Source: a virus. Taken from it: DNA of 64,000 nt. Position 1 is the first letter of the stretch. The number at the start of each line of letters is the position of its first letter. Location of the stretch: IMG/VR virus record IMGVR_UViG_3300033183_000354, positions 1 to 64,000 of that record, one strand, 5' to 3'. The translations under genes and the position numbers were made by a program. Below are positions 18,261 to 27,240 of the stretch, piece after piece. Below the pieces are notes generated by a model, which saw nothing but the letters and a program-made list of their open reading frames with translations, was not told the DNA's origin and searched no databases.

Positions 18261-18824
18261 ATGGCAGAATTAACACAAAATTTTAATTATCTTCAACCTA
18301 CTTCATTTAAGTTGACAGTAGATAGAAAGAATTATCCTAATTTAGAATTCTTTTGTCAGTCATTCATCCATCCTGGCATGATTATGAATGCTGTCGAAGT
18401 GCCTTATAAAAAATTAACAGGCATTCCTTTTATTGGTGATAAACTTACATTTAATGAATTACAAGCTAATATCCTTCTTGACGAAGACATGAAAGCATAC
18501 GACGAAATGTATTCATGGATGCGTAGGATATTAGATATTCCAAATGCAACTCCTACTCAAAGGACGGCTGATCAACCTCCTTCAGTAGCAGATATGACTT
18601 TGACTATTTTATCAAGTCATAATAACCTAACGAGACAAGTACGATATATCGATTGTATTCCTACAGCTTTGACTGATATTCAATTTGAATCTACAGCTGG
18701 CGGTGAATCGTTTATTGTATTTGGAGCTTCGTTTAGATTTTCTTATTTTGAATTGAGCGGTGCATCATATACAACGAGTGTAGCAGGTGCTCCATCGATT
18801 ACAGTTGAAAGACAGTTAACTTAA
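18261..18824 (+). CDS. Tail tube-fold protein (gp3/gp19/gp54-like)
   Basis: 187 aa. The layout resembles the tube domain of T4 gp19 and gp54: an early strand (TSFKLTVDRKNYPNLEFFC), VEVPYKKLTG, a LTFNELQANILLDEDMKAYDEMYSWM segment like gp54 LVISFRMDSEACNYRAMQDW, and a closing CIPTALTDIQFESTAGG...FGASFRFSYFEL strand like gp54 CIPISVSAPELSYDG. It sits directly after gp23, where cyanophage maps place a gene called 3 (tail completion). A tube-end role (initiator or terminator) is likely; which one is not settled by sequence. Start context suggests leaderless translation. Confidence 0.7.
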   Translation: MAELTQNFNYLQPTSFKLTVDRKNYPNLEFFCQSFIHPGMIMNAVEVPYKKLTGIPFIGDKLTFNELQANILLDEDMKAYDEMYSWMRRILDIPNATPTQRTADQPPSVADMTLTILSSHNNLTRQVRYIDCIPTALTDIQFESTAGGESFIVFGASFRFSYFELSGASYTTSVAGAPSITVERQLT

Positions 18825-18865
18825 TTAATATATAGTTAAGTTGATTATATAATGTAGGTAATAAA

Positions 18866-19309
18866 ATGAATTTGAAGAATATCCATGAGATGTGGTCGAA
18901 AGACTGTATTATTGATAATATGAATTTAGATGAATCTTCTAGAAAATCCCCTATCCTTCATGCTAAATATCTAGAATTACTTTCAACTGCTAAGTTACGG
19001 TTGAAGAGGGCAGAATTTTCTCAGAAAACATTACTAAAACAAAAATGGTTATATTATAATGGAAAGATGGATCAAGGAGTAATGGAAGAATTGGGTTGGG
19101 AACCTGATCCATTTGATGGCTTAAAAATCTTAAAAGGTGAGATGGATTATTATTATGAGTCAGATCCAGAGATTCAAAAGTCAGAAGAAAAAATACAATA
19201 TTATAAAACTATGATCGAGACTCTTACAGAGATCGTTGATAATATTAAGTGGCGACATCAGACTATAGGAAATATGATTAAGTGGAGACAATTCGAGTCA
19301 GGAAACTAA
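18866..19309 (+). CDS. uvsY: UvsY recombination mediator
   Basis: Loads UvsX recombinase onto gp32-coated single-stranded DNA. 147 aa, helical and charged, with IHEMWSKDCIID at the N terminus, a KYLELLSTAKLRLKRAE helix and a C-terminal IKWRHQTIGNMIKWR(Q/K)FESG motif typical of marine UvsY. Similar in length to T4 UvsY (137 aa). The 3' end overlaps uvsW by 28 bases. Confidence 0.88.
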   Translation: MNLKNIHEMWSKDCIIDNMNLDESSRKSPILHAKYLELLSTAKLRLKRAEFSQKTLLKQKWLYYNGKMDQGVMEELGWEPDPFDGLKILKGEMDYYYESDPEIQKSEEKIQYYKTMIETLTEIVDNIKWRHQTIGNMIKWRQFESGN

Positions 19310-20766
19310 ATCACGCGCATCTTCATGTCGACTGTGATTCTAGTATTGCACAAGAGCTAAATGAATACTTTAGCTTCTATGTGCCAGGCTATAAGTTTAT
19401 GCCAGCATATCGTAATAAGGTATGGGATGGAAAGATTCGCCTATTTAATCGTAATACAGGCGAATTACCTGCAGGTTTAATTCATCATTTAGTACAATTT
19501 TCGCGTACTCGTGAATATATAATTGAATCGATCGATTCACCATATGGTTTACCTTACGAGAAGCAAGAAATTAACGTCGATAAACTTTCCTCTTTTATTA
19601 ATTCTCTTTCTCTTCCTTTTGATATTCGTCCATATCAGTTGGATTGCGTTCAAAAAGGATTAGAGAGAAAACGCGGGGTCTTGTTATCACCGACAGGATC
19701 TGGTAAATCACTTATCATATATGTGATACTATCATATTACTTGGGGCTCTTGAGAGGCGAAAGTGATAACCGAGTATTACTTATCGTACCGACAACTTCT
19801 CTTGTAGAACAGATGCATTCCGACTTTATTGAATATGGTATGCCAGAAAACTTGACACATAAGATCTATTCAGGTAAAGATAAAGAATTTAAAACACCGA
19901 TTGTTATCTCTACATGGCAATCAATCTATAAGTTACCTAAACAATGGTTTCAACAATTTGGTATGGTAATTGGCGACGAATGTCATGGCTTTAAATCGAA
20001 GTCATTGATGTCTATTATGAATAAATGCACAGAAGCAGAATATAGATTTGGAACGACAGGAACTCTCGATGGAACACAAACACATGAGTTGGTCTTACAA
20101 GGCCTCTTTGGTAGAACTTATAAAGTTACCACTACCCGAGAACTACAAGATGACGATCACCTTGCAAGCCTCAACATTAAACGAATCGAACTTGAATACG
20201 ACGAAAAACGACGAAAAGAATTTGGACCAAAAACATATCAAGACGAAATAGACTTTATCGTATCGAATGAACAAAGAAATAAATTTATTAGAAACTTAAC
20301 TGTGAGTCTTGAAGGTAATACTCTTGTTCTTTATAACTATGTCGAAAAACATGGCAAACCGTTATTTGAGATGATAGAAGGGTTTGTTGAAGAAGGAAGA
20401 AGAGTGTTTTTTGTTTCAGGTGGCACTGATACAGCCGATCGTGAAGCTATTCGAGGCATCGTTGAAAAACAAAAAAGCGCGATTATTGTGGCAAGCCTTG
20501 GTACATTCTCAACAGGCATTAATATTAAAAATCTTCATAATATCATCTTTGCTTCACCTTCGAAGTCACAGATCAGAGTATTACAATCGATTGGTCGTGG
20601 TTTAAGAAAGTCAGATGATGATCGCGAAACTGTATTGTATGATATTATAGATAATATTAGCTGGAAGAGTAGAAAGAACTTTGCCTTGATTCACAGTGAA
20701 GAAAGGCTTAAGATCTATAAGAATGAGAAATTTGACTTTAAAACCTATAAGGTGCCATTAAAATAA
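19282..20766 (+). CDS. uvsW: UvsW DNA/RNA helicase
   Basis: Superfamily 2 helicase acting in branch migration and in the switch from origin- to recombination-primed replication. Motifs: Walker A TGSGKS near residue 138, DECH box (GDECHGF) near 231, GTTGTL motif III, and SIGRGLRK motif VI near 435. 494 aa (T4 503). The start is a GTG inside uvsY; the ATG 8 bases upstream is in another frame and the next in-frame ATG would remove conserved N-terminal sequence. The next gene starts on its stop codon. Confidence 0.94.
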   Translation: METIRVRKLNHAHLHVDCDSSIAQELNEYFSFYVPGYKFMPAYRNKVWDGKIRLFNRNTGELPAGLIHHLVQFSRTREYIIESIDSPYGLPYEKQEINVDKLSSFINSLSLPFDIRPYQLDCVQKGLERKRGVLLSPTGSGKSLIIYVILSYYLGLLRGESDNRVLLIVPTTSLVEQMHSDFIEYGMPENLTHKIYSGKDKEFKTPIVISTWQSIYKLPKQWFQQFGMVIGDECHGFKSKSLMSIMNKCTEAEYRFGTTGTLDGTQTHELVLQGLFGRTYKVTTTRELQDDDHLASLNIKRIELEYDEKRRKEFGPKTYQDEIDFIVSNEQRNKFIRNLTVSLEGNTLVLYNYVEKHGKPLFEMIEGFVEEGRRVFFVSGGTDTADREAIRGIVEKQKSAIIVASLGTFSTGINIKNLHNIIFASPSKSQIRVLQSIGRGLRKSDDDRETVLYDIIDNISWKSRKNFALIHSEERLKIYKNEKFDFKTYKVPLK

Positions 20767-21242
20767 TGAATAGTGCATTTAAACAATTTAAGCTATCAAA
20801 TGATGATGAGATCATTTGTGAAATCATTGAATGGAATGATCATGAGAATGATGCCATTATTGTACGAGGCGTAATGAAAGTTGTACATGTTGAAGATTTT
20901 GAAAAAGCTATTCGTTTTTATGCGTTTAGGCCATGGATGGTATTCAATGATGATCCGGATGAACTACTTACTATTAATTCGGGCCACATCGTAGCAGAGA
21001 TCACGCCTTCGAAAGAGATTTATGAACATTATATCAGATCTTTAGGTGAATTAAAAGATGCTCTATCAGCTAGAAAAAAACGAAAAACGATGTCACTTGA
21101 TGAAGTTGCTAATAAATTAAGTGAACTCGACGAAGAAGATTTTGACGCGTATATCCAACAACTATCTGCAGAGATGGATGAAGTTGACTCTGATATGCCT
21201 GAAAACGTGATTAAGTTTAAACCAAAGGGCACCTATCACTAG
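20766..21242 (+). CDS. Conserved hypothetical with Sm-like N-terminal domain
   Basis: 158 aa, no T4 name recognised. The first ~85 residues (FKQFKLSNDDEIICEIIEW ... IVRGVMKVVHV ... SGHIVAEITPSKEIYEHYI) have the short barrel pattern (L-x-D-E-I-x-C/G-x-I) of Sm/LSm-like domains. The C-terminal part is acidic and helical (LSELDEEDFDAYIQQLSAEMD). It starts on the uvsW stop codon (TAATG), so it belongs to the recombination operon. RNA binding is a guess from fold resemblance only. Confidence 0.55.
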   Translation: MNSAFKQFKLSNDDEIICEIIEWNDHENDAIIVRGVMKVVHVEDFEKAIRFYAFRPWMVFNDDPDELLTINSGHIVAEITPSKEIYEHYIRSLGELKDALSARKKRKTMSLDEVANKLSELDEEDFDAYIQQLSAEMDEVDSDMPENVIKFKPKGTYH

Positions 21243-21336
21243 ATTATACTGCCCTCTGGAAAAGCCTTAACTTATTATACCAAACCTGACAAGTTTGTAC
21301 ATGCTTATTTTTTTTAATGAAAACAATATTTAACTG

Positions 21337-21365
21337 TGTACAATTCTATCTCGGTGTTATATAAT
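21337..21365 (+). promoter_or_regulatory. Sigma70-type promoter before gp55
   Basis: TGTACA, 17 bp, TATAAT, within the 150-base gap between the Sm-like gene and gp55. The rest of this gap (21243-21336) is AT-rich with no gene; nothing else recognised in it. Confidence 0.8.
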
Positions 21366-21392
21366 CTAACCTATATGATGAAAGGATGACTT

Positions 21393-21989
21393 ATGGCTCG
21401 TCAAAAAAGAAAAAGTATTCATTACGTTAATAATGCTGACTTTTCTCAAGCTGTGGTCGATTATGTCTCGTTATGCAATGAAGCGAAGGCAAATAGTAAA
21501 CCTATTCCTATTGTACCAGATTATGTTGCGCAATGCTTTCTACGTATTGCTGAGGGTTTATCTCACAAATCCAATTTTATTCGTTATACCTATCGCGAAG
21601 AAATGGTAATGGATGCGGTTGAAAATTGTCTAAAAGCTATTCATAATTATGACCTAGAAGCAGCAACACGTACAGGTAAACCTAACGCATTTGCTTATTT
21701 TACACAGATCACATGGTATGCATTTCTTCGACGTATTGCAAAAGAAAAGAAACAACAAGATGTGAAGATAAAATATCTCACTCGTTCAGGTATCGAAAAT
21801 TTTGTCGATAATGAACTTGGTGATGATATGAGTCAGTATGTTGTAGGCGCATTTGTTGATACTCTTCGCGATAGGATTGAAAAAGTAAAATACCAAGATG
21901 AAGAGATTAGAGAGTATATTAAAGAAGAAAAGAAACGTAAAAAGAGGTCTGTTCACGCAGACTCAGATTTAAGTGAGTTTATGGAATGA
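21393..21989 (+). CDS. gp55: Late sigma factor gp55
   Basis: Phage sigma factor that directs host RNA polymerase, with the gp45 clamp as activator, to TATAAATA late promoters. 198 aa (T4 185). Sigma-70 region-2-like segment: FIRYTYREEMVMDAVENCLKAIHNYD, then PNAFAYFTQITWYAFLRRIAKEKKQQ, the typical helix for promoter melting. The basic C terminus (EEKKRKKRS) may hold the clamp-binding end. AAAGGATG precedes the ATG. Many exact TATAAATA boxes in this window are its expected targets. Confidence 0.94.
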   Translation: MARQKRKSIHYVNNADFSQAVVDYVSLCNEAKANSKPIPIVPDYVAQCFLRIAEGLSHKSNFIRYTYREEMVMDAVENCLKAIHNYDLEAATRTGKPNAFAYFTQITWYAFLRRIAKEKKQQDVKIKYLTRSGIENFVDNELGDDMSQYVVGAFVDTLRDRIEKVKYQDEEIREYIKEEKKRKKRSVHADSDLSEFME

Positions 21990-22168
21990 AAAAAACTAAG
22001 ATGTATCAAGTAGAAGTTCAAGAAGATGGTGAAGATCAATTCATTGAATTTCCAGAAGAGATTATTGAAGAACTAGGTTGGAAAGTGGGTGATACTCTAG
22101 AATGGATTATCCACGACGATTATATTATTTTGAGAAAAAAGCCAGATGAAAGTAGCAGTACTGAATGA
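21986..22168 (+). CDS. AbrB/SpoVT-like small protein
   Basis: 60 aa. The QFIEFPEEIIEELGWKVGDTLEWIIHDDYIILRKK stretch (residues ~18-52) follows the swapped-hairpin AbrB pattern: (I/L)P-(E/K)-(I/L)--LGW--GD-L-W--(D/N)--(I/L)-L-K. Family members are DNA-binding transition regulators or antitoxins. Here a small transcription regulator is possible. Located between gp55 and gp47 with overlaps on both sides (ATGA with gp55, 23 bases with gp47). No toxin partner seen. Confidence 0.7.
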   Translation: MKKTKMYQVEVQEDGEDQFIEFPEEIIEELGWKVGDTLEWIIHDDYIILRKKPDESSSTE

Positions 22169-23207
22169 TACTCATTGTGGCATTCGTAACTCGTCAGAGA
22201 TTTTTTTAAGGAATGCCGCAGACTTTTATGATAATGTATTTTTCCCTGAATGTGAGAAACATGGTATTACACAAATCCTCCATCTTGGGGACTATTACGA
22301 TCATCGTAAGTTCGTAAATTTTAAAGCATTAAATCATAATCGTAAACACTTCTTAAATAAACTAAGAAACTATAATATGCATATGGATATTATTCCTGGC
22401 AACCACGATACGTATTATAAAAATACGAATGACCTTAACTCATTGAAAGAATGTCTTGGTCATTATATGAATGAGATCCATATTATTATGGAACCTACTG
22501 TGATGGAGTATGGCTCATTAAAGATGGCTCTTGTACCATGGATTTGTCAAGATAATTACGAAGATACGATGAACTTTATTCGTGATTGTAAAGCAGATTG
22601 GCTTGGTGGTCATCTTGAATTTTCTGGGTTCGATGTCATGAAAGGTATCCAACAGCAACATGGTATGAACCATAAACTCTTTGAAAAGTTTGAGATGGTT
22701 CTTAGTGGTCATTATCATACTGCTTCTCAAAAAGATAATGTATGGTATCTCGGCAGTCAAATGGAGTTCTTTTGGTCAGATGCTGGAGATAAAAAATATT
22801 TTCACATCATTGATACAGAGACTCGCGAGATTGAAAAGATTCATAATCCTTATACTTTATTTGAAAAAATTGTGTACAATGACGAGAAAATAGATTATAA
22901 TAATTATGATGTAAGCAACTTAGATAAAAAGTTTGTCAAAGTCGTGGTCGTGAATAAGAGTGATACATTTATCTTTGATAGGTTTATCGATCGTATTCAA
23001 AACCAAAACATCCATGAGTTAAAAATCGCTGAAAATTTCCAAGAGTTTATTGGCGAGAATGTGTCTGATGAAGGCTTAGATGTCGAAGATACTACTCAAC
23101 TCGTAGATGATTATATTGATGGCGTTGATACCGATTTGGATAAAGGTCGTATCAAGACTAATATGCGCGAATTGATGACAGAAGCACAGGCTTTAGAGAT
23201 AGCATGA
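22146..23207 (+). CDS. gp47: Recombination nuclease subunit gp47 (Mre11-like)
   Basis: Metallophosphoesterase subunit of the gp46/47 end-resection nuclease. All Mre11 metal motifs are present: LNDTHCG near 6-12, LGDYYDHRK, PGNHDTYY, GGHLEFSG and LSGHYHT. 353 aa (T4 339). The stop overlaps the gp46 start (ATGA). Acts with gp46 to prepare 3' single strands for UvsX and in host DNA breakdown. Confidence 0.96.
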   Translation: MKVAVLNDTHCGIRNSSEIFLRNAADFYDNVFFPECEKHGITQILHLGDYYDHRKFVNFKALNHNRKHFLNKLRNYNMHMDIIPGNHDTYYKNTNDLNSLKECLGHYMNEIHIIMEPTVMEYGSLKMALVPWICQDNYEDTMNFIRDCKADWLGGHLEFSGFDVMKGIQQQHGMNHKLFEKFEMVLSGHYHTASQKDNVWYLGSQMEFFWSDAGDKKYFHIIDTETREIEKIHNPYTLFEKIVYNDEKIDYNNYDVSNLDKKFVKVVVVNKSDTFIFDRFIDRIQNQNIHELKIAENFQEFIGENVSDEGLDVEDTTQLVDDYIDGVDTDLDKGRIKTNMRELMTEAQALEIA

Positions 23208-24916
23208 TTTTATTTAAGAAAGTTCGTTGGAAGAATTTCCTCTCAACAGGTAATTCTTTTACAGAGATCGACCTCAACGCTACAAAGTCTACGTTAGTCG
23301 TAGGTCAAAATGGGGCGGGTAAATCTACTATTCTAGATGCCATCTCGTTTGGTTTATTTGGTAAACCTCATCGTAATATCAATAAACCTCAATTGATCAA
23401 CTCGATTAACCAGAAACAATGTATCGTTGAAGTTGAATTTAGTGTGGGAAGTTCTGACTTTAAAATTGTACGTGGCATCAAACCAGGAATCTTTGAGATC
23501 TGGAAGAATGGCACCATGATTAACCAGTCTTCTCACGCTAAAGAATACCAGAAGATCCTCGAGCAAAATATCCTCAAACTAAATCATAAGTCCTTCCATC
23601 AGGTAATTGTTTTGGGCTCCTCCTCTTTTATCCCATTTATGCAATTACCGGCAGGACATAGACGAGAGGTTATCGAGGATCTTCTGGATATTAACGTATT
23701 TTCAAAGATGAATCAACTTCTTCGAGATAAACAAAGTATATTGAAAGATAAACTGAAAGACCTTACATATAATATTGATCTAATTAAAAACAAGATTGAG
23801 GCTCAACAGAAATATATTCGTGATGTAAAGTCACTTACTGACCAAAATATTACTGAAAAGAAAAATAAAATTTCAAAAAATCACGATGAAATCAATAGTC
23901 TTCAATCGTTAAATAATAATTTATCAGAAGAGATTGATGGAGTACAAGAGGAATTACAAAATGAACTTAATCGATTGCATGACAGAAGACAATCGCTCTT
24001 ACAATACTCAGCGCAGTTCAAACAGCAAATGGCAACAGTCGTTAAAGATGCGAAATTTTATGAAGAGCATGAAAGTTGCCCGACCTGTGATCACAGTATT
24101 GATCCGAAAGTCAGAGAAAGAAAGCTTGAGGCCTCAAAGACAAAAGCTAAAGAACTTCAAAGTGCCATGGGTAAGCTCTCTGAGGAGTCGACTACGGTTG
24201 AACAGGCTATTTCGTCTACAAATGACTCACTTTCCGAGATACGAGACAAGCAAAATAGTATACATTCTAACAATCAGCAAATCTCCAGGCTCCAAACAGA
24301 AATTGGAGCTCTCGAAGAAGATATATCTGGGTCGGCTGTGGCAGATCTAAAACAAGCTGAAGCCGACTTAAAAAAGTTTAATGATAATAGAAATACTTTA
24401 CTTGAAGAAAAGTTTAAATTATCTGATGATATTTCTTACAATGCTGTGATGGGTGAAATGCTTCGAGATACTGGTATCAAGACAAAGATCATCAAACAGT
24501 ATTTGCCAGTGATTAATAAACTCGTCAATCAATATCTTCAAGTGCTCGACTTCTTTGTACACTTTAATCTTGATGAGTCGTTTAACGAGACTATTCGTTC
24601 TCGTCACCGCGACGAGTTTACTTATGCTTCCTTTAGTGAAGGTGAGAAGCAACGTATTGATTTAGCTCTCCTCTTTACATGGAGACAAGTAGCTAAGATG
24701 AAAAACTCTGTAGCTACAAACCTTCTTATCCTCGATGAGACTTTTGATTCAAGTCTTGATCACGAAGGCGTAGATAACCTACTTAAGATCTTACACATGC
24801 TTTCAGATGATACAAATATCTTTGTTATCTCTCATAAAGGAGAGATCCTTGATGGTAAATTCAATAGTAAAATTGAGTTTAAGAAAGAAAAGAATTTTAG
24901 TAAAATTGCTGCTTAA
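23204..24916 (+). CDS. gp46: Recombination nuclease subunit gp46 (Rad50-like)
   Basis: SMC/Rad50 ATPase partner of gp47. Walker A GQNGAGKST near residues 35-43; long coiled coil from ~150 to 420 broken by a zinc hook CPTC near 292-295; ABC signature SFSEGEKQR near 476-484; Walker B LLILDETFDSSLD near 508-520. 570 aa (T4 560). The final gene of the 55-47-46 unit, followed by a promoter for gp45. Confidence 0.97.
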   Translation: MILFKKVRWKNFLSTGNSFTEIDLNATKSTLVVGQNGAGKSTILDAISFGLFGKPHRNINKPQLINSINQKQCIVEVEFSVGSSDFKIVRGIKPGIFEIWKNGTMINQSSHAKEYQKILEQNILKLNHKSFHQVIVLGSSSFIPFMQLPAGHRREVIEDLLDINVFSKMNQLLRDKQSILKDKLKDLTYNIDLIKNKIEAQQKYIRDVKSLTDQNITEKKNKISKNHDEINSLQSLNNNLSEEIDGVQEELQNELNRLHDRRQSLLQYSAQFKQQMATVVKDAKFYEEHESCPTCDHSIDPKVRERKLEASKTKAKELQSAMGKLSEESTTVEQAISSTNDSLSEIRDKQNSIHSNNQQISRLQTEIGALEEDISGSAVADLKQAEADLKKFNDNRNTLLEEKFKLSDDISYNAVMGEMLRDTGIKTKIIKQYLPVINKLVNQYLQVLDFFVHFNLDESFNETIRSRHRDEFTYASFSEGEKQRIDLALLFTWRQVAKMKNSVATNLLILDETFDSSLDHEGVDNLLKILHMLSDDTNIFVISHKGEILDGKFNSKIEFKKEKNFSKIAA

Positions 24917-24919
24917 CGG

Positions 24920-24948
24920 TTTACAAATTAACCATAAAGTGGTATAAT
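24920..24948 (+). promoter_or_regulatory. Sigma70-type promoter before gp45
   Basis: TTTACA, exactly 17 bp, TATAAT. One of the family of matching promoters in this phage; the leader before gp45 contains ACATGGAG as ribosome site. Confidence 0.9.
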
Positions 24949-24977
24949 GATCCAATAATGAAACATGGAGTTATATT

Positions 24978-25655
24978 ATGGAATTGAATGACGGTACACT
25001 GCAAGTCCTTAAGAATTTTTCTGGTATCAATCAGAATATCTTAATCAAAGCAGGAAATACAATCAAAACTATCTCAGAAGCTCGTAATGTCCTCGCTACA
25101 GCTGTAGTCGAAGAAGAGTTTCCAAATACATTTGGGATCTATGATCTCAATGAATTTATCGGTGTGCTTGGCCTCGTTGATACTCCTCGTCTTAAATTTG
25201 ATGAGGACTTTGTAACTGTAGGTGACTCTACCGGTAGATCAAAGGTCAAGTATTTCTTCTCTGCTGAAGAAACCTTGACTACGCCACAAAAAGACATCAA
25301 TATGCCTGATGCAGAAGTAACTTTTACGCTAACTAATGATACTTTGAATAAGATTAAACGAGCAGCATCTGCTCTTGGTCATAACGAAGTCTCTATTACT
25401 GGAAAAGATGGCGTATTGAGTCTTTCTGTGGTTGATTCGCAAAATTCAACATCAAATGCATTTTCAATCGATATCGATGGTGAATTTAACTCAGATGCGA
25501 CCTTTAATTTTATTCTTAATATCAGCAATCTTAAAATGTTGCCTGGTGATTATGAAGTCCAGATCTCATCTAAACTAATCACGCAATTCAAAAATAAAGA
25601 AGTGAACGTGACTTATTGGATTGCACTTGAAAAAGCCTCAACTTTTGGAGTATAA
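24978..25655 (+). CDS. gp45: Sliding clamp gp45
   Basis: Trimeric DNA polymerase processivity clamp and late-transcription coactivator. 225 aa (T4 228). Recognised by TLQVLKNFSGINQNILIKAGN at the start, FGIYDLNEFIGVLGL, the DVTV-like sheet segments and a C-terminal PGDYEVQISSKLITQFKN--VNVTYWIALEK motif shared with marine gp45. Neighbours 46 and 44/62 are in the T4 order. Confidence 0.95.
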   Translation: MELNDGTLQVLKNFSGINQNILIKAGNTIKTISEARNVLATAVVEEEFPNTFGIYDLNEFIGVLGLVDTPRLKFDEDFVTVGDSTGRSKVKYFFSAEETLTTPQKDINMPDAEVTFTLTNDTLNKIKRAASALGHNEVSITGKDGVLSLSVVDSQNSTSNAFSIDIDGEFNSDATFNFILNISNLKMLPGDYEVQISSKLITQFKNKEVNVTYWIALEKASTFGV

Positions 25656-25659
25656 TGAC

Positions 25660-25860
25660 ATGTCAGAACAACTTGATCAACTCAAAGATCTTGCAAATAA
25701 ATCTTCACGTAGTACCATTGCCGTCATCGACGCTATGACTCAACGTGGTGGGTTTAAGGGCGAAGAGCTTTCAACTATTGGTGGTCTTCGTGACCAATGT
25801 ATTCAGATCGTACAGATTTGTGAACAGCTACAACAGGAAGAAGCACTTTCAGACGAATAA
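25660..25860 (+). CDS. Small hypothetical between gp45 and gp44
   Basis: 66 aa, helical, acidic; no family recognised. The ATG at 25660 lies 4 bases after the gp45 stop and has GGAG at the end of gp45 as ribosome site; a longer reading from 25621 would lie inside gp45 and is unlikely. IAVIDAMTQRGGFKGEELSTIGGLRDQC is the most ordered part. Probably co-transcribed with the clamp. Confidence 0.6.
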   Translation: MSEQLDQLKDLANKSSRSTIAVIDAMTQRGGFKGEELSTIGGLRDQCIQIVQICEQLQQEEALSDE

Positions 25861-25865
25861 CATTT

Positions 25866-25900
25866 ACAAATTTGACCAGTCAAATGTACAAATTTGACCA
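25866..25900 (+). repeat. 13-bp direct repeat with inverted repeat upstream of gp44
   Basis: ACAAATTTGACCA occurs at 25866-25878 and 25888-25900 (22-bp period). TTTGAC-CA-GTCAAA between them is a perfect inverted repeat. The second copy overlaps the -35 region and spacer of the gp44 promoter, so this looks like an operator or a duplicated promoter. Confidence 0.6.
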
Positions 25901-25913
25901 CTTGTGATATAAT
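25885..25913 (+). promoter_or_regulatory. Sigma70-type promoter before gp44
   Basis: TGTACA, 17 bp, TATAAT; transcript would carry the short leader with TATGGAG before gp44. Confidence 0.8.
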
Positions 25914-25937
25914 ACCTTTTTGTTATGGAGTTTGTAA

Positions 25938-26867
25938 ATGTCTGATTTTCTCTGGGTAGAGAAGTACCGTCCTCGTAAAGTTGCTGATACTATCTTGCCT
26001 GATAGTTTAAAGCAAACATTCCAGAGACTTGTAGATACTGGTGAATTGCCTAATATGCTTTTCACCGGTACTGCCGGTCTCGGTAAGACCACTGTCGCGA
26101 AAGCGCTATGTAATGAACTAGGCCTTGATTATATCTTAATCAATGGCTCTGAAGAAGGCAATATTGATACGTTACGTACAAAGATTAAACAGTTTGCCTC
26201 TTCTGTATCCCTTTCTGGCGGATACAAAGTAGTCATCCTCGATGAGGCTGATTACCTTAATCCTCAATCGACACAACCAGCTCTTCGTGGTTTCATTGAA
26301 GAGTTTGCTAATAATTGTCGATTTATCCTTACGTGTAACTTTAAGAATCGTATCATCGAGCCTCTTCATTCTCGATGTGGTGTATATGAATTTAATACGA
26401 CAAAGAAAGACTTAGCACCACTTGCAGCGCAATTCATGAAGCGTTGTAAATCTATTTTAGAAGAAGAAGGCGTAAGTTATGATGAGATGGCCATCGCTGA
26501 TCTTATCATGAAGTTTGCCCCAGACTGGAGAAGAGTACTTAATGAGCTTCAAAGATATTCTATTTTGGGCCCTATTACTGGGAGCACTTCTGATATGGGT
26601 GGATCCTTTGATCTACTTTTCCAATATCTAAAGCAAAAAGACTTTAAAAAGATGCGTCAGTGGGTATCGAATAATATCGATACAGATGCTTCAGCCATCT
26701 TTCGTGGCATTTACGATCGTATGTACGATAAACTAGATCTGCAATCTATCCCTCAACTTGTACTCATCCTTGCTGATTATCAGTATAAGAATGCTTTTGT
26801 TGCAGATCATGAATTAAATGTGGTCGCATGTATGACAGAGATTATGGCAAATGTCGACTTCGCTTAG
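25938..26867 (+). CDS. gp44: Clamp loader large subunit gp44
   Basis: AAA+ ATPase that with gp62 opens and loads the gp45 clamp. WVEKYRPRKVADTILPD at the N terminus is the clamp-loader opening. Walker A GTAGLGKTT near 43-51, Walker B VILDEADYL near 97-105, and the SRC arginine-finger motif near 143-145 follow. 309 aa (T4 319). Overlaps gp62 by 17 bases. Confidence 0.97.
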   Translation: MSDFLWVEKYRPRKVADTILPDSLKQTFQRLVDTGELPNMLFTGTAGLGKTTVAKALCNELGLDYILINGSEEGNIDTLRTKIKQFASSVSLSGGYKVVILDEADYLNPQSTQPALRGFIEEFANNCRFILTCNFKNRIIEPLHSRCGVYEFNTTKKDLAPLAAQFMKRCKSILEEEGVSYDEMAIADLIMKFAPDWRRVLNELQRYSILGPITGSTSDMGGSFDLLFQYLKQKDFKKMRQWVSNNIDTDASAIFRGIYDRMYDKLDLQSIPQLVLILADYQYKNAFVADHELNVVACMTEIMANVDFA

Positions 26868-27240
26868 TCCTTTTCATTTTCTCACTGATATCAACTATGA
26901 TAAGAAAAATATCATGATTGATGATATTGCTGAGAAACAATATAACGCATTCATGGTCAATCGTGGTCTATCATACTTTAATGATACAGTATTGATGGCT
27001 AACGAGATGAATATCAACCACCACTTGGACAACCGTTTACAATTTGATTTTTTTATAAATATTGTAAGAAAACGAAAACGGTTTTCAAAATGGTTCAAAC
27101 CTGAATCACATAGTGACGTGGAAGTAGTTAAGGAATATTATGGCTATAGTAATGAAAAAGCCCGTCAAGCCTTAACCCTTCTCACAAAAGAACAATTAGA
27201 AGAATTGAAGAAGAAGGTTTATAAAGGTGGAAGAAAATAA
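26851..27240 (+). CDS. gp62: Clamp loader small subunit gp62
   Basis: Non-ATPase subunit of the clamp loader. 129 aa, shorter than T4 gp62 (187) as in cyanophages. SPFHFLTDINYDKKNIM, YNAFMVNRGLSYF-DTVL-ANEMN and the HLDNRLQFDFFINIVRKRKRFSKW motif are typical of the marine family. Position between 44 and regA and overlaps with both make the call firm. Confidence 0.9.
   Translation: MSTSLSPFHFLTDINYDKKNIMIDDIAEKQYNAFMVNRGLSYFNDTVLMANEMNINHHLDNRLQFDFFINIVRKRKRFSKWFKPESHSDVEVVKEYYGYSNEKARQALTLLTKEQLEELKKKVYKGGRK

Noticed and set aside
27054-27061. TATAAATA inside gp62
   Set aside because: Exact late box but within a coding sequence upstream of early genes (regA, hsp20); probably chance, although a late regA/hsp20 transcript cannot be excluded.
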